From Oxytricha trifallax (taxonomy: Eukaryota; Ciliophora; Spirotrichea; Sporadotrichida; Oxytrichidae), in the NCBI GenBank assembly GCA_000711775.1, contig ARYC01000103.1, positions 1-64,000 on the forward strand: a DNA stretch of 64,000 bases, written 5' to 3'. Position numbers and translations under genes: made by a program. Below, piece by piece: positions 24,435 through 36,710 of the stretch. Below the pieces are notes generated by a model that worked only from the letters and a program-made list of their open reading frames with translations, searched no databases and was not told where the DNA came from. The stretch's first letter is position 1. The number at the start of each line of letters is the position of its first letter.

Positions 24435-27400
24435 ATGGCCTATTGGGAAGATTAGCAACACCCAAGACAAATTGGGAAATATACCAAGCTTATTAAAAGT
24501 GAGTCTATTTACTGGAACCTATAAATTAAAATGAAGTGATCAGCTATGTGAAACCTAGAAATAGAAAAAGATTTTTCTTAAATATGGTTTTTTTCAAAAA
24601 TGAAAATATTGTGAAGGCAAAACTAATTTTAAATTAATTAATAACTAAGTTGAAGGTTTAATTTAGAATTAAAAAGAGAAATGCTAAAGATTTTCTTAGA
24701 TTTAATAATTGTATCATATTTTTTAAAATCATAAAATTATTCTTTTTATTTTATATCATTTTTTTCAATATTTAGTTTACAAAGTAGAGTAAACATAGCA
24801 AACAAGCTCGACCTAATAATTAAATTTTCAGTTCCAATCTCTGACTTAAGACATACCAATTAAGCCAATAGTTAATGTAAACGAAGCAGTCTATTAATAG
24901 TAATATATTTAAAAACTCAAAATCTATTAAATTTATTAAGGTTATTTTAGTATAAATTACAAATTATTTCTAAAAATATTACCAGAGTATAAATTAATTT
25001 AAGGAAATTAAACTTTCATAAAGTCAATTAAATTTAAAATTAGTGACAGTTCAACTTTTCATATTAAGTATGATACTTTTTTATAGATATTGAGAAAAGA
25101 GTAAAATAAACGTAGTGAAATGGTTTTATCTTGTTACTAAAGTTTGATAAAGTTAATATAATATTAAATTATCATTAATTTTTATTTAGATCACTTCTAG
25201 ATGTGATTAAATTCTATCTTTTAATTACGAGACTTCAATTTAAAAATATCAACTGTCAAGATTGTGTAAAAAAAATCTCACATAAATCTAATTTATTATG
25301 AATACTAAATTCAATTATTAAGATGTATTAATAAAAAAAGAAAGTATAGTAATTATAAAACATAGTTATACTAAGTCGTTCGTAATTAATTTAAATGAGA
25401 TGACTAAAATATTAAAATAATATTAACTAATAATTAGTTTATTTAAATAAGTTGTTTTTATTTACTTTTATCAACATGAAACTTATTTTCTAAATCAAAT
25501 ATAAGAAATTAGATTGCATATTATATTTTTAATTTATTATAAGTTTTATTTTATTTTTTACTAGAATATAGTTTATACCTACACTTAGTATTATTATAGC
25601 TTTCATCCCAAAATTATCATTATAGATGTCGAATATGATATATATATATATTTATATTATTTATTTTTATTATTAGAATTTAGCTTAGATAAGAAAATTT
25701 ATGTTAAGATTATTTATAAAAATTTTATGCTGTAAAAATTACATGTTTCTCTTCAAATAATATTGTATTAACACAAATCAAATTGGATTTATAAATTAAT
25801 ATAATAGATTGATTTATTTTTTTATTATTAAGACAAAACCATAAAAAATATAACTAGTAATTAAAAAAATTATAATATTTAAAATATATTTCTGCTATTG
25901 AATTCTATTTTTTTTAAGAAAATTTTTATAAACTTTATACAAAGTATGCTTCAAGTTTTTTTTAATGTTTTCTTATATTAATAAATGAACTTGATTTTTA
26001 TTAAATTAATGTCTAATCTAGAAAATAAAATATGAATTAATTTTAATATCCTATAATAAAAATTAAAACATTTTAGTTTAAGCATAATTATGTAAAGTAA
26101 TTTATTTTAGTTTTATAAATATGTTTTATCATCTATATTTAAATTTAAGGAGGTTTTAAAAGTATATTTAATTGCTTGTTAGAATTCTAATTCATTTATA
26201 ATTTTGAATTTAATTAATAAACAATGTCCTTTAAATAAATATTTTTTATATTTAATCGTCGTGTGATAATCTTTTTAAAAATAAAATTTAGTTTTTTACT
26301 AAAATAGAAGAAATATTTATATATACTATATTATTACAGATTGCATATTGCTACTTAACTTTTAATCTCAAAATTATTGATTCTAAATAAAGCCTATAAG
26401 AAATAGGTTATATAGTTAAATTTTATAACAAATCATTAATAATTTTCAATTAATTTCTAATCTTAAAATATTAATTCAAATCTCAATAAATTATAAATAT
26501 TTTAACTTCTCAGCAAAATCAGCTACGTCTAAAACATATAATGAACTAACTCAACTTATCAGAATACTAGAGACAATTTCTTAAAATTATAAAATATATA
26601 TTTTTTAATATTCTAGAATCACAAATAGCTCAAGCTTCATTTTTAAGATAATAGTAAAAAATTTATTAATTTATTATTTTTATAAAAAGTAAGCATTCTT
26701 TATGAAGTAAGAAATAAAATAATTTTAAGTAATTATAATGTATTTTATAAATGAAGTTAACATTTTAGATATATCTTAAGAATTCCAAACTTTATAATAT
26801 ATTTATACTTTGCCAATCAGACTTCTAATGCTGGTATGAAACATTAGATATATAAAAATTTAAATTTTGAACATGATGACTATGATGAAGTAATAAAAGT
26901 AAACAACATTAAATAATATCAAGAACAAGTTTCACTTCTGCCTGCCTATTCTTCCTAAATTTAAAATGTGGACTCGCCGCAAAATTAGTAAATCCTCTCT
27001 CTATTATATAAAATATATTTAATTAATTTAAAATTAGATATAATGTCTAAGTTAATTTAATTATAATGAATTAATTCGGACTTGCTAGCAAAAGCTTAAA
27101 AATATAAGAAATTGAATTTTTTTTTTAAAAGATTGTTTTTTAGAAATGAGATGTATTTTTTACCGAATTCATAAATCATTGAAAAATTAATGTGAATTAC
27201 AAAAAATATTGATTGGATTAAATTTTTATCCCTTTCATTAGTGAATTATATTATTAAATTTGCAAAAGAATGAAAGTTGCTGAAGATTAACTGTAATTAT
27301 AGAGCAAGTACTATTAGGATGTCCATTAAGAAAAAATACCTTACTAGCTAATCACAAATCAATAAAAGCTAATTAATTAACTTTAAGTTCCTTATCAATA

Positions 27401-29684
27401 AAATTCATTCAATGACTAAATCCACCCACTTCTTTATTTAATTCAATTAATAGTGTAATTAAATATTCCATCAATTATTAATATAAAAATGAGAATTATT
27501 GGGGGTAGGTACATTAAAAAGGTGGGCAGTTAGAGACGCCATTGTAGCCATAGACATTAATAAATAACAACCACTTTGATATCTTAGCAACTAAGGTTGT
27601 GTCTCCTTAAATGATAGGACTACCTCAATATTTTAATTTGTATTATATCGACTTAGAAAAACAAGTTTAATATTCAAACTATTTTCATAATATTTATTCA
27701 AATTAAAATAACTAAACAATTCTCAAGTGAGTCACAATATTGGCCATATTAAATTAATTATAAATTATTAATATTTAGAATTCATAAATTATTTATAAAT
27801 AAATATATTTATATTTTATCAATAATAACAACCTTTGTAAGCTTAACCAATATAAATAAATTTTAATTTTTTTATATTTAAATATAAGAGAATAAAAGAA
27901 ATATAAAGTTCATTTTAAAGAAGGAATAGAGTTTGAACAAAGCTAAATATCTTCTATATTAAATTGCTTAAATTATTTGGTGGAGAGTTTTTTGCCCCAA
28001 AATATAATTATTTTTTATTTTTTTTAATTTTATCATTATTATGAACAAATTTTACTTATTTAAACATGAATTAACACACCATTTAATTAGAAGGATTCAA
28101 ATATTTACGGGGAAAATCACGTTAATTATTAATGAAAGCATTTAGTTATTATAATGTCTAATATCTAATGAGATAATGGATAAATGTAAACTTTTAAAAT
28201 TATAAATTAAATAATATCATTTATGTATGGGAGAGAAATTGAAGTAATTATTATATTACTTCTTTAATTCTTGAGAATTAAAATTTATTTTAATGATTGG
28301 AACAGTAAACCTTTCCTCCCATTATTTTAATTTTAAGCCTAACTTACCGGTAGTAGTTGGAATATTGATTAAAGAAATGAGTCCTACGATATAATCAAAT
28401 TTAGTCTATATTTAAATCAATTTTAGATAGTTCTGAGAGTAAATAATAAAACAGCTCTGGAACAATATATGGGATTTTTGGTCAATAGGAATTGAATCAA
28501 ACCCCATTTCATTACTAAATTTGTGATAATTAAATTAAGTAATGAAAATTATTTTATATATTTTTAGATAAAGAAATATTTTATTTCACAAGCATTCAAA
28601 TGAAAGAATGGATAACAGCATTTTAACTTATATTATATATATATTTTGTATTTTTTTATTGAATATTAATAAAATATAAAGCACAAAATCCACTTCAAGA
28701 ATGTCGAGTAATCGATAATTACTTGTCTGCTCGATAAAGCTAAAAGACATTTAGAAATATTGCATATTTTATATTCATTATTTATTAACATCCAATATTA
28801 GTTATAAAATATTATGAAAAATTATTTATAAATTTATTCATAATAAGAGGAAGGCTTCACAATTAACAAAATAAATATAGTTTAGGTATTTATTTATTAG
28901 TAAATAATTTAATAATTAAGAAGCAATTTGAAAGCATCGAGTCCCCAAATTAGAAGTATAATAAAAAATGGAGACGTTAAATTTAAGCACAGATAACTGA
29001 TGAACTTTAATCATAATAATTTTTATATTTTAAACAAAAATATATTAAATTAAACTCTCAAATGATATGTATAGACAGAGAAGAAATGAATTACTATAAG
29101 TTTTGGAATCTAATTATTCAAATAAAAGCATAATTTAATTAATTATTTCACAAAAAAGTTATTGTTTAATATAATTTATTTTTTTAAAGCATAATTTTTT
29201 GTGCCAACTCGAAAAGACAAAACGAGGACCTCGGTAGAAAGACCTTTTATAATTTTAATGTAATTTATATAAATTAAATATAATAATTTTCATACCTTTA
29301 GAGGGTCGGTATTCAGAGGAGTATCAAAGAATAAGTCCAAGTGGCAGGTAATTTCTATTAATAGTACTAAATATAATAATAGATGATGATTATGGGTAAC
29401 TTTAAAAAGATATATATTGGCGCAATAGACACAGAACTAGAGGCAGCACTCCTATATGATAAAATTGCGATTTTAGTGCATGGACTTTAGATATAAATAT
29501 ATATTTATATAAATACTGTAATTAGTAAATAACGTCAAATAAATAAAACCAACTAATTTTAATTTTAGGTAAAATATCATAAATCATATAATTTTTATAG
29601 GCAAAAACAAATTTCGAATACACAGTTTCCTAGATTTAACTATTTTTAGAGGAAGAAAAGAAATAAATTTTAACCTTGGAATGA
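24435..29684 (+). CDS. AP2/ERF-domain protein, many exons/MDSs
   Basis: The C-terminal AP2 domain is clear: FRGVSKNKSKWQ (29297-29347), a 35-nt intron (29348-29382), then MMIMGNFKKIYIGAIDTE and AALLYDKIAILVHGLQ (29383-29490), an IES plus an intron, then AKTNFEYTVSQIQLFLEEE to TGA 29682-29684. It shows the RGV, YIGAIDTEEEAA-like and NF landmarks of AP2 DNA-binding domains, so a transcription factor or DNA-binding protein is likely. Upstream Gln/Asn-rich segments on the same strand probably belong to it: about 24435 (MAYWEDQQHPRQIGKYTK, a candidate start), 24800-24900, 26515-26590, 26815-26990 (then GTAAAT), 27262-27440, 27515-27735, 28425-28510 and 28938-29000. Their linkage is inferred from strand, codon use and order; MITE D sits between two of them. 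Overall structure is provisional. Confidence 0.65.
27979..28320. mobile_element. MITE-like element D, within the AP2 gene
   Basis: Left end GGTGGAGAGTTTTTTGCCCC; right end, read inward, GGGAGGAAAGGTTTACTGTTC. The 7-bp ATTATTT flanks both sides (27972-27978 and 28321-28327), a possible target duplication although low in complexity. It shares an internal block (ACGTTAATTATTAATGAAAG near 28120) with element E. It lies between presumed AP2 exons and so must be inside an eliminated segment or intron. Confidence 0.55.
29486..29568 (+). mobile_element. IES with pointer TTTAG at an exon-intron border of the AP2 gene
   Basis: TTTAG occurs at 29486-29490 (end of the HGLQ exon) and 29564-29568. Removing one copy plus the AT-rich stretch (78 bp) puts a GT-AG intron (29569-29600, 32 nt) directly after HGLQ; splicing that intron then gives HGLQ-AKTNFEYT, the expected end of an AP2 domain. 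Germline excision and splicing must both act here in succession. Confidence 0.75.
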
Positions 29685-29746
29685 ATGGTTTACATCCACA
29701 TTTATTATTAAAATTTTATAATCATAAATTTTTTTATATATATTTA

Positions 29747-30099
29747 GGGGGAAAGTTTCCTGCCCCATACATTAAAATATGTTATTTTTTTAATTTTCAA
29801 AGAATCTTTATCATCAATTATGACGTAGTTTTTTTTAATTTAGCATCAAATATCATTTCTACCTTGATAATGAATTTAATTTAATGAAAATTACATTAAT
29901 TATTAATAAAAAACACTTATTTTAGCCTTGTTAATTATATATAATTAGATAAAGAATAATTATGTATCATGAAAATTATATAATAATAAATGTTGTATAG
30001 TACATGATTATGGTAATTGAAATTAAAATTTATTGTTTCTATTAAAATTATTTCCAAAAAAATAAAATTTAATGTTGAGGGCAGGAAACTTCCCACCCC
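29747..30099. mobile_element. MITE-like element E (best-preserved member)
   Basis: Left end GGGGGAAAGTTTCCTGCCCC; right end, read inward, GGGGTGGGAAGTTTCCTGCCC: near-identical 20-bp inverted ends. It starts 62 bp after the AP2 stop codon. TA flanks both sides (TTTA before, TAGA after), compatible with a Tc1/mariner-like target, though TA is common here. Confidence 0.6.
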
Positions 30100-31478
30100 T
30101 AGATTTCTATTGAATAACTTAAAATATGCTATTATTTAATTGATATTATAAAATATATTAGGCTGAATCAACTAAAGACTTAATAATATTGCTTATATTT
30201 TTTCTATTTATTTATATAATATTTCTTTTATTAACCTATATTTTTTTACAAAAATTTCAGCAATATTAAATATAATCATAGTTAATATGGTATTATTTTA
30301 TAATTCATCATATTTTTATAAGCTCATATTTTCTCCTTAACTATCCTATTTATATATCAATTTATAATAAGATTTTACAGATTAGTTATTAATTTTGGAA
30401 AGAATGAGTGTTTGAAAAAATCCAATGAAATAAAACAAACATATAAATAAAATAAAGCAAACATTTTAATGAGGAGATACTTGGAGAATTTTGAAAAGCA
30501 TAAATATTATTTATTTCTGAGTGAATTATTCTTTTTTTTTAATTATTTTTTAAGATTTATGCAAATTTAAGACTCGTTCGGGTAATATGAAATTAAATTT
30601 AAAATAGAAAGTAAAAAATGTAAAAATTAATCTAAGTAATTATTGATTTTATTCATATTTTAAATTAATAGGAACCTTCATTTAAAATTTAAATGTTTTC
30701 TCATAGATTTTAATTTTATTTTTAAATAAATTGCCATTTATTTTTAACTTTTAAAAATTTAAATCAAAAATTTTGATTTAGAGAATAAATACTAGTCGTA
30801 TAATACTACATAGTCTAATCAAATTTATTATTCCCTTTAATAATATATGAGTTAAGTTATATTATCAATAATATCAAAATAGATAAAAGTAATACCTATG
30901 ATTAATCAACCAACCTTTTCGGACGACTACCTACGAAATCTTTCTCATAAAATTATTACATTTATTTATGAAGAAATTAAATTTAAGCAATTACAATAAT
31001 TTATAAAACTCAACCTCAACTCATCTCTTAACATCTTATCAATCAAAATCAGTAAATTTAAGGGAGAATAAATTAAATCATCTTCATTTTTTTAAATAAT
31101 TAATATTTGAAGCTTGTATACTTATTCTATAATCTTAATGAGGAAGATTTCAGAGAACTTCAGAAGACCGATCAAAATCATACAAGATAATAGATTTGAC
31201 TCACAAAATTCAAAAATCCAAATTTTTAAGGTAACATGCGGTATAAGATTTTAAATTAACTTAACTTAATTGAAAACCATATTTTTAGTTAAAATGACTT
31301 AATTAATTAAGAATTATCAAGGAGGAAAAACACATAATTGAGATACTATAAAACCCAAACAAAAATATAATGGTAGTTTATAATAATTAAATATAGACCA
31401 TAATTTATTGAAGGGTAGATTTACTGTCCCCACTAAAGTAGTTTTCTACTACTTAGATAAAAATATGTAATTTATTTC
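30100..31478 (+). other. AT-rich stretch with unknown coding fragments
   Basis: Coding-like fragments on the plus strand: about 30900-31095 (INQPTFSDDYLRNLSHKI and onward, ending at TGA) and about 31140-31230 (RKISENFRRPIKIIQDNRF to QIFK, followed by GTAACA, a possible splice site). No family recognised. They may be exons/MDSs of a gene disrupted by the foldback elements to the right. The first 800 bp hold nothing convincing. Confidence 0.35.
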
Positions 31479-32125
31479 GGGGGGGGGCGATATCTGAACC
31501 TATGCTGCAGTATCTGAACCTAATGAGTTTTATAATAGTTTAAATATTTTTCCATACATGTTTCTAGTCAATTTAGGGTCGGAGGACACGAATAAACATC
31601 TTGTGATAACGAGGGATCACTCTAAAGAATAGAAAAAGTTACAATGAGTATATGTTTTATTATAAAATTTTACATAATTTTTATCTTTTTATCAATTGTT
31701 TTTTTATTCAATTTTTTTTAAAAATTAAACTATAGAACATACACGAGTAGTTGTAGATGACATCTCTTGCTTTGAGTTATATACTTACTCATCACATTTA
31801 TGCTAGAATTTAAGTACTGATGAAATATCATTATCTTGATTGATGTAATCTACAACTACTCGTGTATGTTCTATAGTTTAATTTTTAAAAAAAATTGAAT
31901 AAAAAAACAATTGATAAAAAGATAAAAATTATGTAAAATTTTATAATAAAACATATACTCATTGTAACTTTTTCTATTCTTTAGAGTGATCCCTCGTTAT
32001 CACAAGATGTTTATTCGTGTCCTCCGACCCTAAATTGACTAGAAACATGTATGGAAAAATATTTAAACTATTATAAAACTCATTAGGTTCAGATACTGCA
32101 GCATAGGTTCAGATATCGCCCCCCC
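31479..32125. mobile_element. Foldback element 1: 280-bp inverted arms, 8-bp target duplication
   Basis: Arms 31479-31758 and 31848-32125 are inverted copies that look identical by eye apart from the outer G/C run (9 G on the left, 7 C on the right). The spacer is 89 bp. TTTATTTC lies directly outside both ends (31471-31478 and 32126-32133), a good 8-bp target-site duplication, so this is an insertion. Within each arm TATCTGAACCTA is repeated in tandem near the tip. There is no ORF of note. 8-bp duplications are made by hAT and P-type transposases and related groups; the family is not identifiable. Confidence 0.85.
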
Positions 32126-32339
32126 TTTATTTCAATATTTCAAAATATAAACCATCGTCAATTAAAATAATTTTTTTTAGTTTCTCAAATTTAATGTGAG
32201 AAAAACTAGTTTTAAAACTTGAAAATTTTAAATTGAAAATAGTTTTAATAGAAATAGAAAAAGTAACTAATGCTTTTCTTTTATTATTTTGGCCCAAAAC
32301 CATTTTAATTATTGGAAAGAATTAATTCACCCATTTAAT

Positions 32340-32592
32340 TTTAAGTAGATTTAATTTAAGTTCATGAAAATTTGGAGGGCAGTCTAATAATTGATAATAA
32401 CTCAAGCTAAACAGTCAGCAGCAATTAAAATTCAAGAGATTAATATCCCAAAATCATTTCATATCTAATTAAAATTTTTACTATTTTTGATTTTATTCTA
32501 TATAATCTTATTTCTAGTTAAAGCGATTTTTAGAAATAGGTTTTTACTTTATATTTAAGAATATAGACAATAAATTTTAAGAAACTGATAAA
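32340..32592 (+). other. Coding-like fragment between foldback elements 1 and 2
   Basis: One open frame reads FMKIWRAVQQLIITQAKQ then SAAIKIQEINIPKSFHIQ, a strongly hydrophobic segment (LKFLLFLILFYIILFLVKA), and ends at TGA near 32592. It uses TAA/TAG Gln codons. Possibly an MDS of the gene represented on either side; no family recognised. Confidence 0.35.
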
Positions 32593-32642
32593 TAAATATT
32601 TTTAGATTTGAAATAATTTTTGTAATATAATAATATTTATAT

Positions 32643-33307
32643 AATATTTTGGTTGGTACTTCTCTTACGCCTCCACTTATGCCAATTAAAAAATAAATCA
32701 ATAATAACTCTCACCAACCAAATTAAGGTCAAAAATCAAGATTTTAAGAACAAGAATGTTTATCTAAACACTCTGAGGCAATATGCCTTGCAAAAATTAT
32801 CAATAAATTATAAATACTAATATTAATATTTGTTATTATTCATTTTGTAATGTGAATATTTTCCAAATAATTTTTACCATTTAATTTTGATATTTTTATC
32901 TAGAAACTTGGAGGCAATTTCTGGTTTACTTTAAAAGGAACAGACTAATAGGATTATAAGATAACGATATGTAAGATCAATTAATTTTTGAATGAAATTG
33001 ATGATTCTGTTCCTTTTAAAGTAAACCAGAAATTGCCTCCAAGTTTCTAGATAAAAATATCAAAATTAAATGGTAAAAATTATTTGGAAAATATTCACAT
33101 TACAAAATGAATAATAACAAATATTAATATTAGTATTTATAATTTATTGATAATTTTTGCAAGGCATATTGCCTCAGAGTGTTTAGATAAACATTCTTGT
33201 TCTTAAAATCTTGATTTTTGACCTTAATTTGGTTGGTGAGAGTTATTATTGATTTATTTTTTAATTGGCATAAGTGGAGGCGTAAGAGAAGTACCAACCA
33301 AAATATT
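32643..33307. mobile_element. Foldback element 2: 302-bp inverted arms
   Basis: Arms 32643-32944 and 33006-33307 appear to be perfect inverted copies, each starting AATATTTTGGTTGGTAC at the outer end and finishing GGAACAGA at the inner end; spacer 61 bp. The sequence is unrelated to foldbacks 1 and 3. No clear target duplication, and no gene inside. Identity of the arms suggests recent origin or ongoing gene conversion between them. Confidence 0.85.
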
Positions 33308-33547
33308 TGTAATAAAAATAAACTGAATTACATTTTAATATTTTTAGAAGGTTTTCAAATTTAATTATAAAGTATAATTAATAGATTATATTGTATAAAT
33401 ATAATTTAATCAATAATTAACTTTATCGATATGTTTTTAATTTGAACTGTGAAATCAAATGTGCAATTAAATATCCCAAATCCCCTCAATTAAAATTTTT
33501 ATTGATTTTAATATCATAACTAAAACACCAAAATATCATTTTTAATT

Positions 33548-34029
33548 TAAATATGCTTAGTTTATTGCGAAGAAGACTTATATAATAGTTCTGCTTTTCA
33601 ACAGGCAAAGAGTAATTAATAATATGCTTAAAGAAAACAGAGCAAGATTGATGTATTGAGAAAAAACATAAGAAATAAAACAACAATAGAGTATAAAGAG
33701 TACTAGGAAGTTAAATTGATAACCTAGACAAGAAGAGTTGAAAAAACACAAAGCTGCGATTTAGCATTTCTCAGCTTGTAATTAAGTAATTCTTAAAAAT
33801 TATATAAAGAAAAATATCCACGATTTATAGCAAAAAACTAATTTTAGAATTTATAAATGTTAAAATACTCATTATTCTGTAGGATAAAAAAATCAACTGC
33901 AGCATTAATATTAAGCAAGTATATTCGAAATGTGGAAGTTGTTACAAATAAATTCAAAAAACGATAGAATTAGAAAATATCATATTACTACTTTAAAAAA
34001 GTGAGTTATTTTGAACATATTAATATCTG
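33548..34029 (+). other. Open frame of about 160 codons, unknown
   Basis: With the ciliate code a frame stays open from about 33548 to TGA near 34029: CEEDLYNSSAFQQAKSNQ, basic Gln-rich stretches (QRKQSKIDVLRKNIRNK), then VEKTQSCDLAFLSLQLSNS. Composition looks coding in the first two thirds. The 3' part (from 33904) is also the left arm of the inverted repeat around the Arf pseudogene, so the reading there may be fortuitous. It could be an MDS of the unrecognised gene continuing at 34805. Confidence 0.4.
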
Positions 34030-34799
34030 AATTAAACACATATTTGTAAGAAATACCAATAGTTAGCTATATTCAAGAGTGATAGATTACTTAATCGATC
34101 TGAACAGTTCAAAGAAGCAAGCACTGAAAGCAATACCTTTAAGCATTTCAATTTGCGACATCATTCTATGAGTGCAAGTCGAGACCTTCATAAAGATCAT
34201 TTCTAGTTACTATACACATGCTTTGAGTGTACCAAGTTCTCTTTCTGATAGTGTGAAAACCGAGTTTATCAGTAATCTCTGTGCAAGTTATAGCGCTTGG
34301 AAGATATTGCTTATCGACGAATTACATGAGAGTTGTTACTTTAAATCTTCCTCAGTGATCATCTTGTGGAGTTCTTCTCTGGCGTCATCAACTCAGTCTC
34401 CATCGTTTGAATCAACGAAAATGATTATACCTTAGATGTTCTAGTAGGGGTTTCTCTAAAGGAGTCTGATCTTGTCCTGACCGCCTACATTCCACAAGGT
34501 GAATCTGATGCTCTTGCAGTTTACAGTCTCCAAGATGAAGCCAATAGTTGGGAGAATTGGAGGACCTCACCGAACTTTGGTTTGTAAAGGATGGTGGTCT
34601 TACCAGCAGCATCGAGACCGACCATGAGAATTCTTTTTCTTTCTTGCCAATAAATCTTTGCCAAACTTTTGGAGAGCTTTGAACCCATTTTTCCTCTTTA
34701 ATTGTAATAAAATTTGATTTAATATAATTATAATTCTATATTTTTTTGAATTTACTTGTTACAACTTCCATATTTTGATTATACTTGCTTAATATTAAT
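33904..34799. mobile_element. Inverted repeat of about 60-70 bp enclosing an Arf pseudogene
   Basis: 33904-33962 and 34741-34799 are inverted copies. Both begin ATTAATATTAAGCAAGTATA and share TGGAAGTTGT and AAATTCAAAAAA, with roughly 10-15% mismatches, and similarity fades over another 10-20 bp inward. About 780 bp lie between, most of it an Arf-like pseudogene on the minus strand. This could be a transposon that captured a gene copy, or an inverted duplication of flanking sequence formed when a retrocopy inserted. No clear target duplication was found. Confidence 0.65.
34148..34688 (-). pseudogene. Arf-family small GTPase pseudogene (intronless)
   Basis: Read on the minus strand from ATG 34688: [14 protein letters not shown]-loop [14 protein letters not shown], then a frameshift and damage in switch [21 protein letters not shown] with GQDKIR (the WDVGGQ motif, Asp to Asn), FVDSNDGD, an in-frame TGA, DDAREELHKM, a second frameshift, FVDKQYLPSAI (NKQD motif altered), EITDKLGFHTIRKRTWYTQS, and NDLYEGLDLHS to TGA 34148-34150. 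The total length of 541 nt matches the about 181-codon Arf family but is out of phase by one base overall. No introns are present. Arf proteins recruit vesicle coats in a GTP-dependent way; this copy is broken in at least three places. The intronless state would fit a retrocopy, although intron-free Arf genes also exist. Confidence 0.85.
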
Positions 34800-34804
34800 C
34801 TAAC

Positions 34805-36710
34805 ATGGACGGCCCAGGCGAGTCTTTTCTATTTTGTTTATTTTGTAATGTTTCAATTTAACATATTACCTATTATTTTCCTTTTCTAAGAAGCGATGTT
34901 CTATATAAGACATTGGCTAGAGATCTGAGAAAGTACCTCAGTAAAGACCTGAACTAGCACACAAAGTTCATTGCATTTAAACGATACAAAGAGAAAGACT
35001 TCTTCATATCTTGCATTTAAAATTATCTCAGAGATAAGGTACCAGTCTTGCACGATTTTGTTATGGAAGAAGACTACTCAAACCCCACTCTCAACTTTGA
35101 GCCAGAATCAAATGATATAATATTTTTTATAGGATGCCTATTATATCCAAAAGAGCTATGGGTTTCCTTCCAAAATATAAATAACTAGGAATTTTAAATT
35201 TAAAGAATTTATAAATATCCTCAATTCATTAATTATTAAATTAGAAATTAGGACTCACATATCCTTTCAGAAAACATGAAAGTAGAAGATATTGAAGATT
35301 TTATATTAATACTCATATATAATTGATTTTAGGAGATAAAATTAAATAAAATCATAAATAATATAAATTATTTAAGATTCAAATAGTAAAATTTACAAAA
35401 TGACGATTAGTTAGTGTTATTGAACTTTATTGACTCTTTATTAAGTTGCAAATTCTATCGCAATGAGTAAAATGATATTTTTAGATTGACGAGCATGGTT
35501 TTTAATGAGCAATATAATATTAATTTATGCCTTGCTCTTAGTTATGAATTATCAAAGTGAGTTAAAGTGGCCAACATTTAAACAAAATATTCAAAAATAT
35601 TCACCTTTTTTAAACCGCATTTCTCTGTTATTAGCAGTACTGAATATTGCAAATAGTCAATAATTTTTCGCAAATTGAGAGGAATAGTATGAATCTCTTA
35701 CCAATCCCTACTCTGTTTTTTATTCATAATTAATTATATGGTTTAATGTGTTTTTAAATTTTTTTTGTTTTTGTATTAATTTATCTCTCTGCATTATTTT
35801 AAAGCAAAGGGCATAAAGAATATTCTAATTTTTATCTCTGAATAATAAATTATCGTAAAATGGTTTTAATAATATCCAGTTTACAATTCAATCTCATATA
35901 AATTCACCAAAACATTTGTTTTAGTTAAATAGTACACATATTAATTAAAATATTTTATTTTATTAGACGAGCGCTTCAAGATATTCCACTCATATCTTTA
36001 CTCGTTTAGTTTAGAGAAATTATATATTCTAGTAAACTTGGAACTTTTCGCATTTTTCTATTGTTACTATTACTAACACGTGGTTTTAGAATAGAAAAGA
36101 ATTGAGAAAAAAAAGTCAATGAAAAAGCATTCCTAGGCATATACAGATGCAGCCAACTTGGTACTAAGACTATCACAAAAGACACTCAAAGAGTCATTTA
36201 ATTAAAAATATTTTGAGGAGGAACATAATTTAATCTTATAAACATAAATTTCTTTATAAAATATTTATAACCATAACTAATTTCCTACCATTTTTCTAAA
36301 TTATAAAATATTTTATTACAGATTTACTAGCAAAAATTTTAAATTTATTAAATTGGACTTTTATTAAAATAAATTTAATGTATATGCATTTATATATATA
36401 TATATATATTAGTACGATACTAAAATGTACCAAAGAAATAGAAATATGTGGAATAACTTCAGGAATTTATAAATTTACCAGAAAAATCTCTGAGTTTAAA
36501 TTTAATAAGCGGATCCTAAAATAGCGGAGGAAGAGATGGTAGTAAATAGCAGAGGCTAAAACCATCATCCTACTCGACGACATCTCTTTTACTTGGTAAA
36601 AATCATAAAAGATTAGAAACAGTTGACACGGAAGTTTTAGAAAGGAATGTAAGAAAATAATCAGTCAAAAAAATTAAGAAAGTGGAAATATAATTAAAAA
36701 ATCTTAATTA
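34805..36710 (+). CDS. Unrecognised protein family, copy 1
   Basis: An open frame from ATG 34805 to TGA 35324-35326 carries LRSDVLYKTLARDLRKYLSK, KEKDFFISCIQNYLRD and CLLYPKELWVSF. The same landmarks occur in copy 2 (about 43270-44640), including the later segments NINLCLALSYELSK (about 35520) and LVLRLSQKTLKESF (about 36150). A basic Ser-rich segment at about 36525-36700 (SGGRDGSKQQRLKPSSYS) may be the C-terminus. Frame changes between these blocks suggest IESs and introns or decay; they were not resolved. The first 28 codons may be IES rather than exon. No domain or function recognised. It adjoins the Arf pseudogene element. Confidence 0.5.

Noticed and set aside
29681..29884. 67-codon frame after the AP2 stop
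   Set aside because: It overlaps the AP2 stop codon and runs into MITE E; composition is that of random AT-rich DNA.
31479..31487. G9 run as a G-quadruplex or telomere-addition site
   Set aside because: A single G run mirrored by C7 at the other end is the tip of foldback 1; there is no telomeric G4T4 pattern.
34172..34435. 87-codon plus-strand frame opposite the Arf pseudogene
   Set aside because: It is the antisense of the Arf-like sequence; all recognisable motifs are on the minus strand.
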